NCBI GenBank assembly: GCA_012295275.1
Contig: CM022665.1
Coordinates: forward strand, 23,837,946-23,901,945
Direction of reading: 5' to 3'
Source of the DNA: Chrysomallon squamiferum
Lineage: Eukaryota; Mollusca; Gastropoda; Neomphalida; Peltospiridae
Length of the DNA stretch: 64,000 nucleotides
Positions 24,842 through 38,073 of the stretch are shown here, piece by piece. The position numbers and the translations under genes are program-made. Numbering within the stretch: the first letter of the stretch is position 1; every line of letters begins with the position of its first letter. The notes beneath the pieces were generated by a model. The model searched no databases, had not been told where the DNA came from, and was given only the letters and a program-made list of their open reading frames with translations.

Positions 24842-27800
24842 TTAGACTTGACCTTTTGAATATGTGTCATTTAACTTGCTGAATATTGGAATTGGTGGCA
24901 CAATCGTTTTAAATGGCTGAAATGAAATAAAAACAATAATATTGTAAGGTCATTAAAACAAAAAAGTTGAATTTTGCTAAATATTAGGTTCATAAATATC
25001 TGAAATAACAAATGTATGTCATACAATTAATTATTAAGCTGAGTGTATGTGTGTGTGTGTGTGTGTGTATATTTTTATTTTTCAAAGAACTAAAGTATTT
25101 TATTAACAATGATAAATAGACATACAAAAAATAAAAATGACAGCCACAACCAAATCATTTATTTAATTTTGCAAGTGTATTATAAGATAACACATAAAAA
25201 GGATATATTTGATTATTTTTTTTTAAAATCACAAAACAAATACCAGGTTTCTTAAAAGGTTATAGTTTTTAAGATAAAACTCACTTAAAACCTTTTAATT
25301 TCCTTAAAAATAATTCATATTTTTCTCTGAAGAAGACAGAATAATTAATCAGAAACAGAAACAATTTTCATTTCAAGCCAAGATAAATACCTCATGAGTA
25401 ATATGTTTCTGAGGAAATTCTTCTCGGAAGTACTTAGTGCCATAAGGTAGATGACCATATCGTGATGTTGAATATAGTAGTGGTTCATATGGTTTCTCAC
25501 TCTTCACAAATGGAATGAACCTGTAATAATACATTTTCATTGAGACAAGGAACTAAAAAAATAAAATAATAAAAAAAATTAAATAAAAATCTAAAATAAA
25601 AAAATTAAAATCTTTTTCCATTATGTAAAAGAAAAAAAAATTCTGCTACTCCTAACAATCATTTTCATACAGACATTTTAAATTGAAAATCCTTAAATGT
25701 TTTATTTTTTTTATTTTTATCTTATTACATGTCATAGATATCTTCAACCTACATTATTTACAAAATGCCTAAAGGTATAAAGTAGTAAATTTATCAGTGT
25801 TAAAAAACATACTTGTCATCAATCAGACGGGTGACCCATTCTTCAGCTTTCATCTCTTGTCTTGCTTTTTCTAGAGAATAGAATGAAGTGGATACCCGCA
25901 GGGATGGCTGGAATGGCTTGTATCTTTGATTCTGGACCTCATCTGGATCACGGAATGGTCCCTGTAAAAACATTTGTGTTTTTTTTGTTATTCTGAAACC
26001 TCAGTATCACACTATCACAGTCAAGGTAATGCTTCAAAATTAACAAGCTATAAATATCTGACTCATAATAACAGACATGCATGATTTTTAAATAATAATT
26101 ATAATATAAATTTTTGTAAATGTTTTAATGTAATAAGAATTAAATATTAACATTATCATTTCCAGACAATTTAAGAGCCAAGTATAAAGTCTGCACAAAC
26201 AAAAGAGGAATATGTTATGTAATTAAAAATAATACAAGAATATTTTATCTAATTAATAATAAATATCTGTAATAATAATTAAAACAGTCAAAGCTAATTC
26301 AGCCATTTCATTTAATTTTGTAAACATTTAAAATATGAACATATATAACATGTGCACACACACACACGCACATACCATCCACAGAAAGTATTACAATTAT
26401 ATTAGATTACATTTATTTTCAGTAAACTGATTAAATGTTAACATTTTTAAAATCCAGTTACTTCTGAATGAACAAAACAGTACAATACAACATGTCTTGA
26501 AAGGAATGATATCGAGTTTCTAAGGATAAAACACATTTTTGCCTGATACAAACACATACCTGAGGTTTGTTGGGAAGGGGTGGCAAAGAGTCAGGCCGGG
26601 GCAAGTTGTAACTTATCCATGCAGGATCATATAAATGTTCTTCCTTTGGTTTCTTCTTCCTTCGGATAACTGGCTTCACACTTCGCAAGAGTAATTCCTC
26701 ATCTGTTGGATACCTAAAAATTTGCCACAAAAATGTCAGATATTCTGAAATATTCAATAAATGAATAATTATTTATTTAACAAAATCTCAAAATATTTTG
26801 CATATGACCAGCAGTTAAATGTGAATGTGAATTTTTCTTTTAATGAGTCTAAAAAGGAATCTGAACTATTCTATTGATTTACATTTGTAAGAATTTGCTT
26901 TCAGAAAAGATAGTATCTCTTGATACATCTTCATGGTGCCTAGATTAAAACTGGAAATTATCCTATGCACCCATAGCTACCTATAGCCTTCTATCTTTAT
27001 GCTGAATTAGTTTACATACCTTACATCAGTGTATACCTTGTAAGAATTTACTAACAAATTAATTAGATAACAACTATTTTTTTTAATAGTAATTTAAAAA
27101 AATAGCTAAATGTATGTATGTATGTATGTATGTATGTATGTATGTAGTAAATAAGCAGGTGTGTATATATGCATATCTATTTTTATAAAAGTATGTTTTT
27201 GTTAACATACGGTTGAAATGGAGAATTGTAGATTCCTGGAATACATTCTGTACTGATCAGATAATGTGTTCTCATAGCAGCCATCTCCTGCATTTTCCTT
27301 TTTCTTTGTTCTTCAACTTTTTGTCGAATCTGAGCTTGGTGCTCTGCAAATTCAGCCAGCTCACTTCTGAATTTTTGTTAAAAATGATAAATTATTATAA
27401 TATTGATAAAATAATGTGGTTTTTTTTTTTTAATAAAACACATGAATCCACATTATGAATTAAGGTAAGCTATTTATATAATTATATATTTTTTATAACT
27501 TTTGTGTTAAAGAACTACAAAACTCATACATTTTTAATTTTAATAAACTATTAAACTAAGATGATTACATTTTGGTGTAAAAAAATATTTTTTAAAAAAA
27601 GAAGAAGAGAGGTATAGTATAACTCATAAACAAAATCTGGAGTTTTATCATTCAGATCAAAAAACCCTTCGAAGCAACAACAGTTTTTCATAATTCCAAA
27701 TTTTGTTATGCAAACGTCTGTACTAACCTGAATATTTCATTCTTGATTTGCAAGGCTTCAAGGTAGCGCTTTCTACTGTAATAGTTGGAGATGTATTTCC

Positions 27801-30340
27801 TTACATAGTAGCCACGCCACATCTTTTGGATCTGTTTTAGAAACAACTTAATATATAATCTGAATAAAACATACTAAAGATTCTTTGTCAGCATAATTCA
27901 TATTAATCTAAAATTATAAATAAAAACACTTACAAATGGCCAAATACACAAAACTGTTTTTTTTCTTAAATGCTATTGTTTAAACCTTTTAAATGTTGAT
28001 TTCATAGTAAAATGAATGTGAAATCATAACAAATTTTAAAAAATTTCCTTGCCTTCTCTTCTTAGGAATAAAATGAAATATTAATGAAAATGTGATCAGA
28101 ATCAGTGATATCAGTGCACTACCTACAAATGATTGACAATTAAAGAAAAACATCATTTGAAGAAATAAACATATTTACTCTTGAGGCCATTTCGTTGTAG
28201 TTGTTTAGCTTCATAATAAAAACACTGTTCTGAAAAAAGGAAATAAGACAAATAGAAATGATTCAACACAATGTTATTACTGGTAAATGGAAATACTTTA
28301 TAAACTGACAAAACAGAGATTCTCAAAAAATATGATAAGCAAAACTGGATCATATTAACAATCTGGTTTTCACATATTAAAGTAACAAGATAAATAACTG
28401 CATAATTGTACATGTTGGTGTGCGCCTGAGAAGTAATAGATGGAAGGATCAATTCTTCAACTGGTTTTTCACAGGATGTAGCATTTTCTTACCCACTTAA
28501 TGATGCAGTGTGTATAAAAGATCCCTTCTTCTAATCAAGGGCTGACAGGGCTGGATTTAGATACTGTGAGACCCATTTTGGTAAATGCTACTATCAGATA
28601 AATTTAACACATGGAATGAAATTACTGAAGGCTTCTTCAGATTGACAGGCCTGAAGCTGCTGTTTGTCAATAAGGATATTACTAAATAAATAAATGTGAC
28701 CAATAATTTAAATTCTGAATTTATTAAATGTTTACTGTTGATGTTAATGAATCTTAACTACCTTGACCAGTATTCTGAAATAGCGTCTCCCCAGAAAACC
28801 TCGCCAGGCTTTCTGAACATTTGTGGCACATCTGTTTAGGAATCTGAAAGAAAACAAACCACTCACTGACAATGAATATAAAAAATAAAGGTTTATGTAA
28901 GAAAAACATCTATATATTACATTTAAGTAAGATTTAAAACTGATTATAAATAAATTAAACAGTAGAAATGCTTTTATATAAAAAATTGTTTGGTGAATTG
29001 TTAAATAGTTTATAATTATGTGTTTGTGGTTGTTTTTTTTTATAAAATAAATGTTTTAATTGTAGTAAATATAATAATACAGTTGTAAAAAAGCTATATC
29101 TCTGTGATTAAACTGCAGCTGAATACTTATCAATTCAATTTCAGTTTAATATGATCAAATGGTTTATTATTATTTTCTTTCTTTCTTTGTTTTATGGCAT
29201 TCTAAACTTTTTTTTTTTTTTTTTTTGCTCTTTTCACCACTGAACTTTTAAGCAGAAATTGCTTGTTGGTCAGTGAATTACTGTCAGTTCATAATAAATG
29301 GTTGAAATATAAACAAACAAATAAGTAAATGAAAAATACTTGAATTATCTTCTAATTACATTTCAGATGAAAAATGTAGACAAATAGTTAAATATGTTAT
29401 CTTATTACTGATATGATATACTAGTGTTTTATTAGAGTTCTATTTAAAAAGTTATACTTCAAATAACATCTGCATCTTGTACCACGAAACCAAGCCTGAA
29501 TTCGTCTTGCTGCTAAGAACTCCAGATTCCTCTGTTCTTCAGCTTCACTGATTGAAAATAAATAAATAAACAAATAATGAAAAATTATTTATCTGTCACA
29601 CAACAAACATCTGAAATTTACTGGCAGAATATACCTTGACACATGAAAAATACTAGTTTATGTGTGAGTTTATTTAATTCAAAATTAAAAAATTAAATAT
29701 AAATAATATGTAATGAGGTTATTCTATCTTGTACATATGTAGAACTTGAAACTGCATATTATATGAGATGTTTTAAAATTCTATTGTAATGGATCTTTAG
29801 TGTACTTCTGTTTATGATCTGAAGAATAAAAAATTAACATTTCAGTTTCATTGTATCATGGTCCAAAAGTCTCAAAATAGAAATACATGAATGATCATTG
29901 ATTGGAATAATTTTCACTGGAAAGCCTCTTTATCTGGGAGACTCCAGATATTCTGTTTTCCTTTCAATATAAATTGTTAGGCATCAAGTTTGGGACTGTC
30001 AATTTTGAAATTCTGAATAGACATTAGTGCTGAAAGGGTCATATTTAAGGTTATTTCGATTTCATAATTACAAGCTGAATGTTAAGAAATGAATGAAGCT
30101 TTTTAATGGACAAATAAATAATATGTATAGAGGATTAACTGATGAAGATGTTTTGACAGCATTCACTACCTGTAAATCGTTCAGTTAATAAACATGTACA
30201 AATACGAAAATTATATATAACAGAACAAAATATAACACAAAAAGTATATTCTATGAATAAAAAATACTTTACTTTTTCAGATCATAGGTGATTTCCACTA
30301 TCTCGCCAACTTGTTTCAACAATCGAACCATAGCCGCCAT
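24842..30340 (-). CDS. SPATA17: Spermatogenesis-associated protein 17 (IQ-motif protein)
   Basis: Ten exons join in phase: 30273-30340, 29458-29547, 28762-28843, 28179-28229, 27728-27831, 27211-27366, 26560-26713, 25813-25961, 25391-25520 and 24842-24916 (TAA). They give 352 residues; the human protein has about 361. Three IQ motifs are visible: RRIQAWFRG (exon 2), TNVQKAWRGFLGRRY (exon 3), and SRIQKMWRGYYVRKY, which is split between exons 4 and 5. Later blocks match SPATA17 closely: THYLIST followed by IPGIYNSPF, GPFRD followed by QRYKP, LRVS, and KYF plus PFKTIVP near the end. IQ motifs bind calmodulin or similar light chains. SPATA17 is a testis/cilia protein with a poorly defined mechanism. 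The gene is divergent with the unnamed gene at 30527 across a 186-bp gap with an X-box, supporting ciliary regulation. Confidence 0.94.
25041..25069. repeat. (GT)n microsatellite
   Basis: A run of GT dinucleotides within the last SPATA17 intron. Confidence 0.9.
27111..27147. repeat. (TATG)n microsatellite
   Basis: About nine copies of the tetramer TATG in the SPATA17 intron between exons 6 and 7. Confidence 0.95.
28420..28541 (+). mobile_element. Decayed tRNA-type SINE copy
   Basis: The stretch ends in GTATAAAAGATCCCTT followed by a C/T-rich TAATCAAGG. From memory this matches the core of an abundant molluscan tRNA-derived SINE. Upstream, GGATCAATT resembles a tRNA B-box and ACTGG followed by GATGTAGC keeps the expected order and spacing. 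It sits in SPATA17 intron 3. No poly-A or tail duplication is obvious, so the copy is old or truncated. Confidence 0.5.
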
Positions 30341-30526
30341 TGCTGTTGATTCTGTTGTCAAGATAGTGCTATTGCCATTTCCGTTGTTATGTAGTCTCGG
30401 TCAGTACATTCGTTTTTATTGAAAATGATTGGGACTGTCACTTTGGTAACCAGTTGAAAACAATATGGCGATAGTATAATACAATATTCGGTAGTTCAAG
30501 CATAGATTTAACAACAAAACCTCAAA
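30341..30526. promoter_or_regulatory. 186-bp bidirectional promoter, SPATA17 and unnamed gene
   Basis: The gap between the two ATG codons is only 186 bp, so both core promoters must lie in it or in the first coding bases. It contains an X-box (30437-30450) and two ATGGCG-type strings resembling YY1 sites: CAATATGGCG at 30461-30470, and the reverse-strand string CAATGGCGGC overlapping the SPATA17 start codon. No TATA box is convincing. Co-expression of the two genes is an inference from this layout. Confidence 0.75.
30437..30450 (+). promoter_or_regulatory. Near-consensus RFX X-box
   Basis: The 14-mer GTCACTTTGGTAAC fits the X-box form GTHNYY-AT-RRNAAC at every half-site position; only the first spacer base differs (TT for AT). 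It lies 97 bp from the SPATA17 start and 77 bp from the start of the unnamed gene. RFX factors bind X-boxes to drive ciliary genes across animals. Binding here is inferred from sequence. Confidence 0.7.
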
Positions 30527-30851
30527 ATGGCAATCTATATGCCCCCGCTTGCAAGAAAGAAAAAAGTGCCAGAGAAATATCAGTATGTGAATCAGAATTA
30601 GTTCATGTTTTTATTGTATAGAATAGTCAAAACGTTTTAAAACTGTTCTTTTGATCTTTTGAGCAGGTGTTTTATTTGTGTCAGCAATCGTAATTATGAT
30701 ATTATGTTTTCTTATTTACATTTATATATTTTGATTTTGTTAAAATTATATGTTGGTTTCAAACTTGAATTGCATTAACATTAAAACAATAAATTATGAT
30801 TTAATGTACATGTCGGCTCAAATATTAAATGTATTTACATTCATGTATGAA

Positions 30852-30892
<41 letters not shown>

Positions 30893-31022
30893 ATATCAAA
30901 TAGATTATAAATAGGGATGCTATAAATAATAATAATAATATTATTAATATTAATAATAATACTGATATAGATTATATCACAAGAAAGAGCACAAACTACT
31001 AAATAACTGAACTGTTTTTGAA

Positions 31023-31069
<47 letters not shown>

Positions 31070-32879
31070 GCATGTTTTATAACATAGTCGATTCGAGAAA
31101 ATGCGGTGTTCTAAATAATGGAAATATACCGTTATTCGGTATATATTAAGTCTTTCGGAAATTACATCTTTCGTCATTGAACAAAAGTTTATCCCGAAAT
31201 CGGAACTATACATTAATTAAATTTTTATATTTTTTCACGTGTAACAAATGTGGATGGTTCAAATAACCTAAATCCATTGCGCTCTTTATTTATCATATTG
31301 ACACACAGAATACATGCACATACACACAGAGAGAAAGAGCATAAATATGTAATACAAATATAATGATAGTGGCCTTTAATAAAATGTTTTATGTGGTTGT
31401 CAATGTATTGCGAAGTATATATGTGTATGTGTGTAAAATGCTGCTTTTTAGAAGACAAAAATCTCAATATTTTTCTAAAATAACAACTATATTTAAATAA
31501 ACACGTTGGTTTATAGATCATAAATTTTAGAAAATCCTAAACCCCGTTAACGGATACACATACATAAACACCCAGATAATCAAGTAATGTATTGTAAATT
31601 GTTACATGAGATTTCGTTGACAGTGATGGTGTAATTTCAATCCAAAACACTTACACGCATACGTATACATCCACAGAGACACACACACGCATATATATGC
31701 ATACGTACCATCTTATTAAATATATGCATATATGTATTGGTTTTGTAAACCGCATTTTGTTTTTTTACAGTGAACTTGACCATAAGAGAAGTACTCTTCA
31801 TGTGTGTGTGTGTGTGTCTGAATGAATGAGAATCCTTCGGACATTTATGATATTTCAGAGAGTAAAGCGGACAGGTTTGAAAAGTGGAAAAACAAAACAA
31901 AAAAACAAACAAACTTAGCCGATGAAAGACTGATTATAGCTAAGTACAGAGGTCCAAATACTCTGTTCTGTAGACCGTGAGCACAAGTTTCAACCAAAAG
32001 TTTTATCGTACAGTATTTTTTCAGTTTTTTAACATCACTTATACATTTAGACTTATATAAAAAAACGTACCCTTACAAATTTGTTTAATTTTCAAACCAG
32101 AATTTAGAAACGTATCAGAATATCCTGTTTTCCAGCAGGTATCTGGTCTTTCGTTTATCGTACTCATCACATTACATTTTTCTCCAAATTACATAACCAA
32201 CCAACCAAAATAAAGATACGTTTATTTTTCTTATTTAATTAGGCTTACTCAATTGTACGTTATGACATGCAACACATTAATCTGAACATAACGGAAGAGG
32301 TGCCCGAGCAAATCAAGTTTTTTTTTTGTCATTTTAAACTTACAAACGTAGATCAGCTGCCATTTACATATAAAGTATAGAGCACGAAAACAAAAACAAA
32401 CATCCTTTTTAAAACGGAAAAATAATATGCGTAACAGTACATCAATTTTGACGCACGTTTTATAAATTAATGACACAAAACAACTTATAAATAAAACAAA
32501 ATACAGATGTTTCTGATCACGATTTTTTCCCTTCACCAAGGTCGAAACAAGAAAAGTACATGGAGAAAAAAGGTGGAATTATTTTAAATATGATATATAA
32601 ATCACAAATATGGGATCCTGAAAACGCTAGCGGAAAAATTACGTCACTGCGATTGTTTAGCTGTTACGCCATCTACTTATGGTAATTAAAACATTCAAAC
32701 GTTATCAGTTAGAAGTCCAAACGGTTCGATGGGCAGAAACAGATTTTATTCCGATGAATAACATTTAATAAGGTATTTAAATTTTATGAAAAATAATTTG
32801 ATTAATACATGGTACCAACAACATGACGTTACAATATGTATGACATAAATTAAAACAAGACTTTGCAAAATGAGTAATA

Positions 32880-32939
<60 letters not shown>

Positions 32940-35271
32940 TAAATAAATAAAAAATCGAGAGAAAAAGTATGTGTGTGTAAAAAGTGTAAGTACAAAAAAA
33001 AAAAAAAAAAAAAACACCCCCAAAACCCCCATTAAATGTATTTATTTTCCATAGTGCCTAGAAAGTATGCATATATATATAATTATTTTTGTTATTGTTA
33101 TTATTTTTCTTTAATATTACAGGCCAGACAGCTTTCGTGTCATTAGCATGGATGCTGAGGAATATCACCCCAAATATCCGGACTGTGAGGTGAAACCAGT
33201 ATATGAAAAGGACACATTACCAACCAGAAAACTACTTCCAGATATTCCAGTTCGACAAACAAGAAGCCTGACAAAATCAATTTCTGACTTCAGAGCACAT
33301 AATCCACAGCCAAAAAGTTGTAGTTTCATCTGTCATGATGTTAGGTTGTTAAATGAACCAATCTGTACAGTGGCTACATGGGACACACAACAGGATCAGG
33401 CAAATTGGTGGCCAAGTGGAATGCCAAGGGAACCACTGCCACAGCCACCACACACGTTAGATTCTACATACAGAAAAGATTTTCTTTACCGAGAATCCAG
33501 TGTACCATCTGGATCAACACGACATCTTTCCAATCCTAACAAAGTGCCAGCTTTGGGTACAGGTCAGAAGTTTATCATTGTTTATTTTATTATGTTAATG
33601 TATCACTACATATCATAAATTAATATTCTTTTCACTTTATTTTATTTTATTTATTTATTTATTTTTTTGAAAATTTGTCTTTTAAAAATAATAAATATTT
33701 CTGCCTTTTGCAAAGAAAAATGTTCACAGAAAAATTAGCCTCTCGTCAAAAGACTGAATTTTACACTAATCACGTATGTTTCAGAAATTGTTTAATTCAA
33801 CTTATTGATAAAAAGATGTCAGAATTAAAACTTTAAAATTTTTATCTTGTGAATGACATATTAAAGTTATGAAATGATGGAATTTGAATAATTTTTAAAA
33901 CTTACTGATAATTATAATATAATCATTATTTATATATTTATTTTATTTTCTTTTATTATTTTTTTCTTTTCTCAGTTCCAGTTAATCATTTGAGACAAAA
34001 AGATGGAAAGCAACGTTTCTTCAAAGAGGATATATCTTATCAGCACATATACAACAGCAGGGCAAACCCCAATTATCCTTACGGTTTAAGGGTATTGACA
34101 TATTGTTCATTACATTAAAAAATAAGATATATTTTTTAATATGAAATAATTGTAATTCAAAAAACAAACGAGTACTGAAGAAACAAATCAAATCAAAGAA
34201 GTAACTGAGAAAACTACAGTATTCATTTCATTAAAAGTACTGAACCTATCTACTCATTTAAGATTTATGTTGTTTTAGCACTGCCTGTTATTTGTACATG
34301 AGAAGGTAGGTTGAATATGAACATTACTATTTAAGAAGATATATATGTGGGCATGTTTTAGTCCTTTTAGTAGACATAAATTGAATACGGTTTCTCAACT
34401 CAAATTCTGTCTGTGTATATAATACCAACAGATTATAATTAAGAAAATTTAAAAAAAAAAAAAAAAAATACAAGCTAAAAAAAAACAAACAATAATCAAC
34501 AGGTAACAATGCATATTGAAGAATAATTGCAATAGCCATATTCAACAGTGAGTTCTCACAGAGCTTTCTGGTTGTGACTGGTATTACTTGTTATACAATA
34601 ACGTGCATGCATAATTTGATCTTCTTACATAATTATTGTTATTTTATACTGTTTCCAAATTATATTCAGTTATAAAATAAAATATAAAAATATAATTTAT
34701 CTGGGTTTTTCACATTTAATAATAATTCACTTCTCGGTCTAAATAATGCAACTCACTAAGATTTGGTACATCTCACATTCATTTCTTTTTGTTTTGTTTC
34801 TAGCGCCAGGGTGCATTTGTTTGGAAACAGCTGTCACAAGAGCAACATGAGAAATTTATCAATTATCAAAAGCAAATGGAAGAATATGAAAGAAATATGG
34901 CGAACCAGAAAACAGAATACACCTGTGAGGACATGAACAAACCAAAAATAGTGCCCGAACCTGAAGTTAAATTATGTCCCAGTACATCAGAGAATGTTAA
35001 TAAATATGCTGTGAAATCATCATCATCAACAACATCCCTTACAAAGGAGAAAAAGATGACACCAGCAGCTACTCCACTTGCAAGTCCCAGCTTAAGCAAT
35101 GTTGCAGCGAATTCACCTCTAGAGTCAATATTTTATGAACAAGATGTTGGCACCCAGACATCACCAGTTAATAGATGCGATTCACCTGCCCTAAACTGGC
35201 CAAATGTGAACTACAATCTAAGAATGGATGGTTCAAAGCTTATTTATGAAATTCCTAAAAGAACAGAATAG
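30527..35271 (+). CDS. Unnamed 359-residue protein, candidate cilium/sperm-flagellum component
   Basis: Four exons join in phase: 30527-30582, 33123-33562, 33976-34091 and 34804-35271 (TAG). They give 359 residues. The protein is soluble in appearance, with no signal peptide or membrane span. It is rich in Pro, Tyr, Trp and Ser, with short motifs such as MPPLARKKKVPEKYQ at the start, EEYHPKYPDCEV, NWWPSGMPREPLPQPPH, NPNYPYGLRRQGAFVWKQL, and a C-terminal LNWPNVNYNLRMDG. A low-complexity Ser/Thr/Lys stretch lies at about residues 265-300. I do not recognise the family. Its composition (scattered Tyr/Trp/Pro motifs, no globular core) resembles axonemal microtubule inner or associated proteins. 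The shared X-box promoter with SPATA17 supports a ciliary role. An AATAAA lies near 35580. Confidence 0.85.
30583..33122 (+). other. Large first intron of the unnamed gene, rich in microsatellites and relatively CpG-bearing
   Basis: This 2.5-kb intron contains (ATT)n at 30851-30890, (AT)n at 31024-31067, (TAA)n at about 32881-32933 and a poly-A run at about 32994-33014. Between them, about 31070-32760, CpG is noticeably more frequent than in the other introns. A short inverted repeat (ATATACCG/CGGTATAT, 5-nt loop) lies at 31124-31144 and a CRE-like TTACGTCA at 32639-32646. Open frames here are low-complexity or uncorroborated. Confidence 0.6.
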
Positions 35272-38073
35272 ATTTAATTTGTTCTGGTTTCACTTTAAAA
35301 TTATTTTTATCTTAGAAAAAAAATAATAGTAAGAACAAAAACAAAATGAATGAAATGTACATTTACTATTCAGATATTTACTGTCAAATATAACAAAGTA
35401 AAAAGTAATGTTACTGGCAATCATATTAAACATGTAAATGTAACTGATGTATAAATACATTGCAATGGATATTGGATTGTTACCCAAACTTTGTACATGT
35501 GAAATTTCTGTATTAATATGATGTAGCTATTGCTATTTGTATTTGTTTAAGATTTGTTTTTCTTATTTAAAAAAACAACAATAAAAAAAAAAGTTTAACT
35601 GGTGCAAATCTTTATTAGCCAGACTTGATTATAATCTCACCAACTAACTTACGATACAGCTTTTCATACAGTGAGTTTATTTCAGCTGATATTAAATAAG
35701 ATTGTATTACTCTTTGAATATTTTTTATTTTATTTTATTTATTTTTTTATGTACATGATACTAGGATGGATTTTTAAACTTTGTATGTGTGAATGTATTA
35801 TATTTCCTATAAAACAAGCCGAACATTCAAGTTCTGTAAAATCTTAAGGGTACTTACTTTTTTTTGTTTTTTAATGAAGTCATTATTTGACACTTAAAAT
35901 GTTTGAAATTATTTTATATTACAGAATATTATTGTTTTGGGGTTCTTTCTGTTTTGTTTTGGGTTTTTTAAAATTATTATTTATTTTATACTCAGTATAG
36001 TTGCAATAAGAAAGGGAAAATTAATGTTTTTCCACCTGTAGGGTAGTAATGAACATAAACAAGATATTCTTGTTTTATTTATCATTAATATTATTTCATA
36101 TTTTGAAAGTGCCATTATATATTATTCAATGAATATTTATCATGTATGTGCCTATTAACAATAAGTTTTTAAACAGTAATATTTTGTCATGCTACTGTTT
36201 CATTTTTGAGAAATAATGATAAACTCAAGAACAGGCTAAACAAACAGTAAATTTCAGTATTACTAATAGCTAGTGTTTACAAAGGGTAGTGTTGTTTTGT
36301 ATCATGTGTCTTTCTATTGTTTATTTATATATCATTTTGGAGTGGTTAGATGTATTTTTATTTAATTATATGCATATATTTTAAATGTCTTGTTACTGTT
36401 TAGAAATAAATTAAGTTTTGTAACATATTCAAGAATTGTGATAGCCTTTACTCTTATTATGTAAATAGGTCTTTTAAAAAAAATAGTTTTATACTATGCA
36501 GTTACATACTTTATTTTGTACATAAAATATATTCTATGCTGTTTGCTGTGATAATGCCAAACTATTAAGTGGGTAACTTTTGATTATTTAGAATGCTATT
36601 TTTATTTATTTAAAAAAAAATATTTTTGTTTCTGTACATTGAATGGATTTCTAACTAACATAATTACCGGCTTTTGAATTCTGTTTGACTGTAATGGAAT
36701 GTGACACGATAAAACAATGATATATTTCATTTTTAAATGTATTATTGTTATTTTATAGAATCCTACTGTCGTTTTTATATTACGTGAATTACTATTTGGT
36801 ATTTCATTATTTATAAACAGATTACGAAACCTAGCCACAGTGCTTATTGATTATGTGTAATGAAATAGCCAAATAAATAATTTCAAAACCATTTTCTTTT
36901 TGTCTGTTGTTTTAAATAGTCAAAACTGTATTCTTTTGTGCATACATGCATTCATACATGTATATATAATATATGAGGGTACATTTTAGAATGTGATTAA
37001 AATAACTGATTAATGGGAAGTACAAGCATGACATATTTATTCTAAAATAAAGAATAACAACAAATGTGAAACATGTAGCTAAATTAAAGTTTATTTAATG
37101 CTTGAAAGCTGTCCTTCAATGTATGTATAAATATATAATATTATATAAAATATTAAAACATTTAATAACTTTTCCTCAAACATCTTTCAAAACCATAACT
37201 CAGATACACAGGTTTTTATTTGGTCATAAAAATGGAATCAATTTGTAAAAATTAATTTTTCATACTGAATTTGTTTTTTAAAAATGAAGCTGACCAGGGA
37301 ACAATGATTGTCTTTGGTCATAGGTGAACTGCATCCAAATTATAAATGAGAAAGGAAAATAATGAAAACATACAAGATTAAATGCAATAATGTGCAGGGC
37401 TAACCAATTGTGTATCAAATATATTAAATATTTTAAAATTATATTTCAGTACCAGATAGATAAGCAGAGTTGAAAACTGAAGGACATTTATATTCTAAAT
37501 TTTATTAGCAAGTCTTTTTTTGTTTTTTAATGAAATTTAAGTCTATTATAAAACTCCATTAGTTTTAAACAGAATTTTCTAAATACATAAATTATCATTA
37601 TAATGATTTTAAATAAAATATATGCAAGTCTCCAAGTTTTCATTAAAAGAGGTAACAAATAAAGCATACCTCATATGTTTGTTATTACAGAAATATTTAT
37701 GATATTTTTTAAATTTGTTTTCCATCCTATCTAAAAGCATATGAAATATACTGAACTACATATGTGCATTATTTAAAACAAAATAAACAAATAACAACAA
37801 CAAGAATTAAAAAAAACACCAAAAACCCTCCCCTCCCAAATTAACAAGCATCAACACCCCCAAAACAAAGAAATGTAATCAATTAGAACACATTACTTTC
37901 TAAACTCTATTATATTAACAACTATTTCTAAAGACTTATGTTTTAAAATCCCCACAAGTGATCGCATTTCACAAAACTGAAAGTCATATCATGTCCATAA
38001 CAAATATGTTAAGTTTACAAGTCAGAAGTAATCCCAAGCTCTGCAAAAAAGAGTTGTAAGTACTCAGTGTGTG
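35272..38073. other. Convergent intergenic gap between the unnamed gene and ASB3
   Basis: AT-rich with no coding signal. Plus-strand AATAAA strings near 35580 and 36403 may end the unnamed gene's transcript. The minus-strand AATAAA (TTTATT near 37091) is one of several possible ASB3 polyadenylation signals. Nothing else stands out. Confidence 0.55.

Noticed and set aside
32777-33032. Minus-strand frames with poly-Tyr/Leu runs
   Set aside because: Produced by the (TAA)n tract and adjacent poly-A; no splice context or homology.
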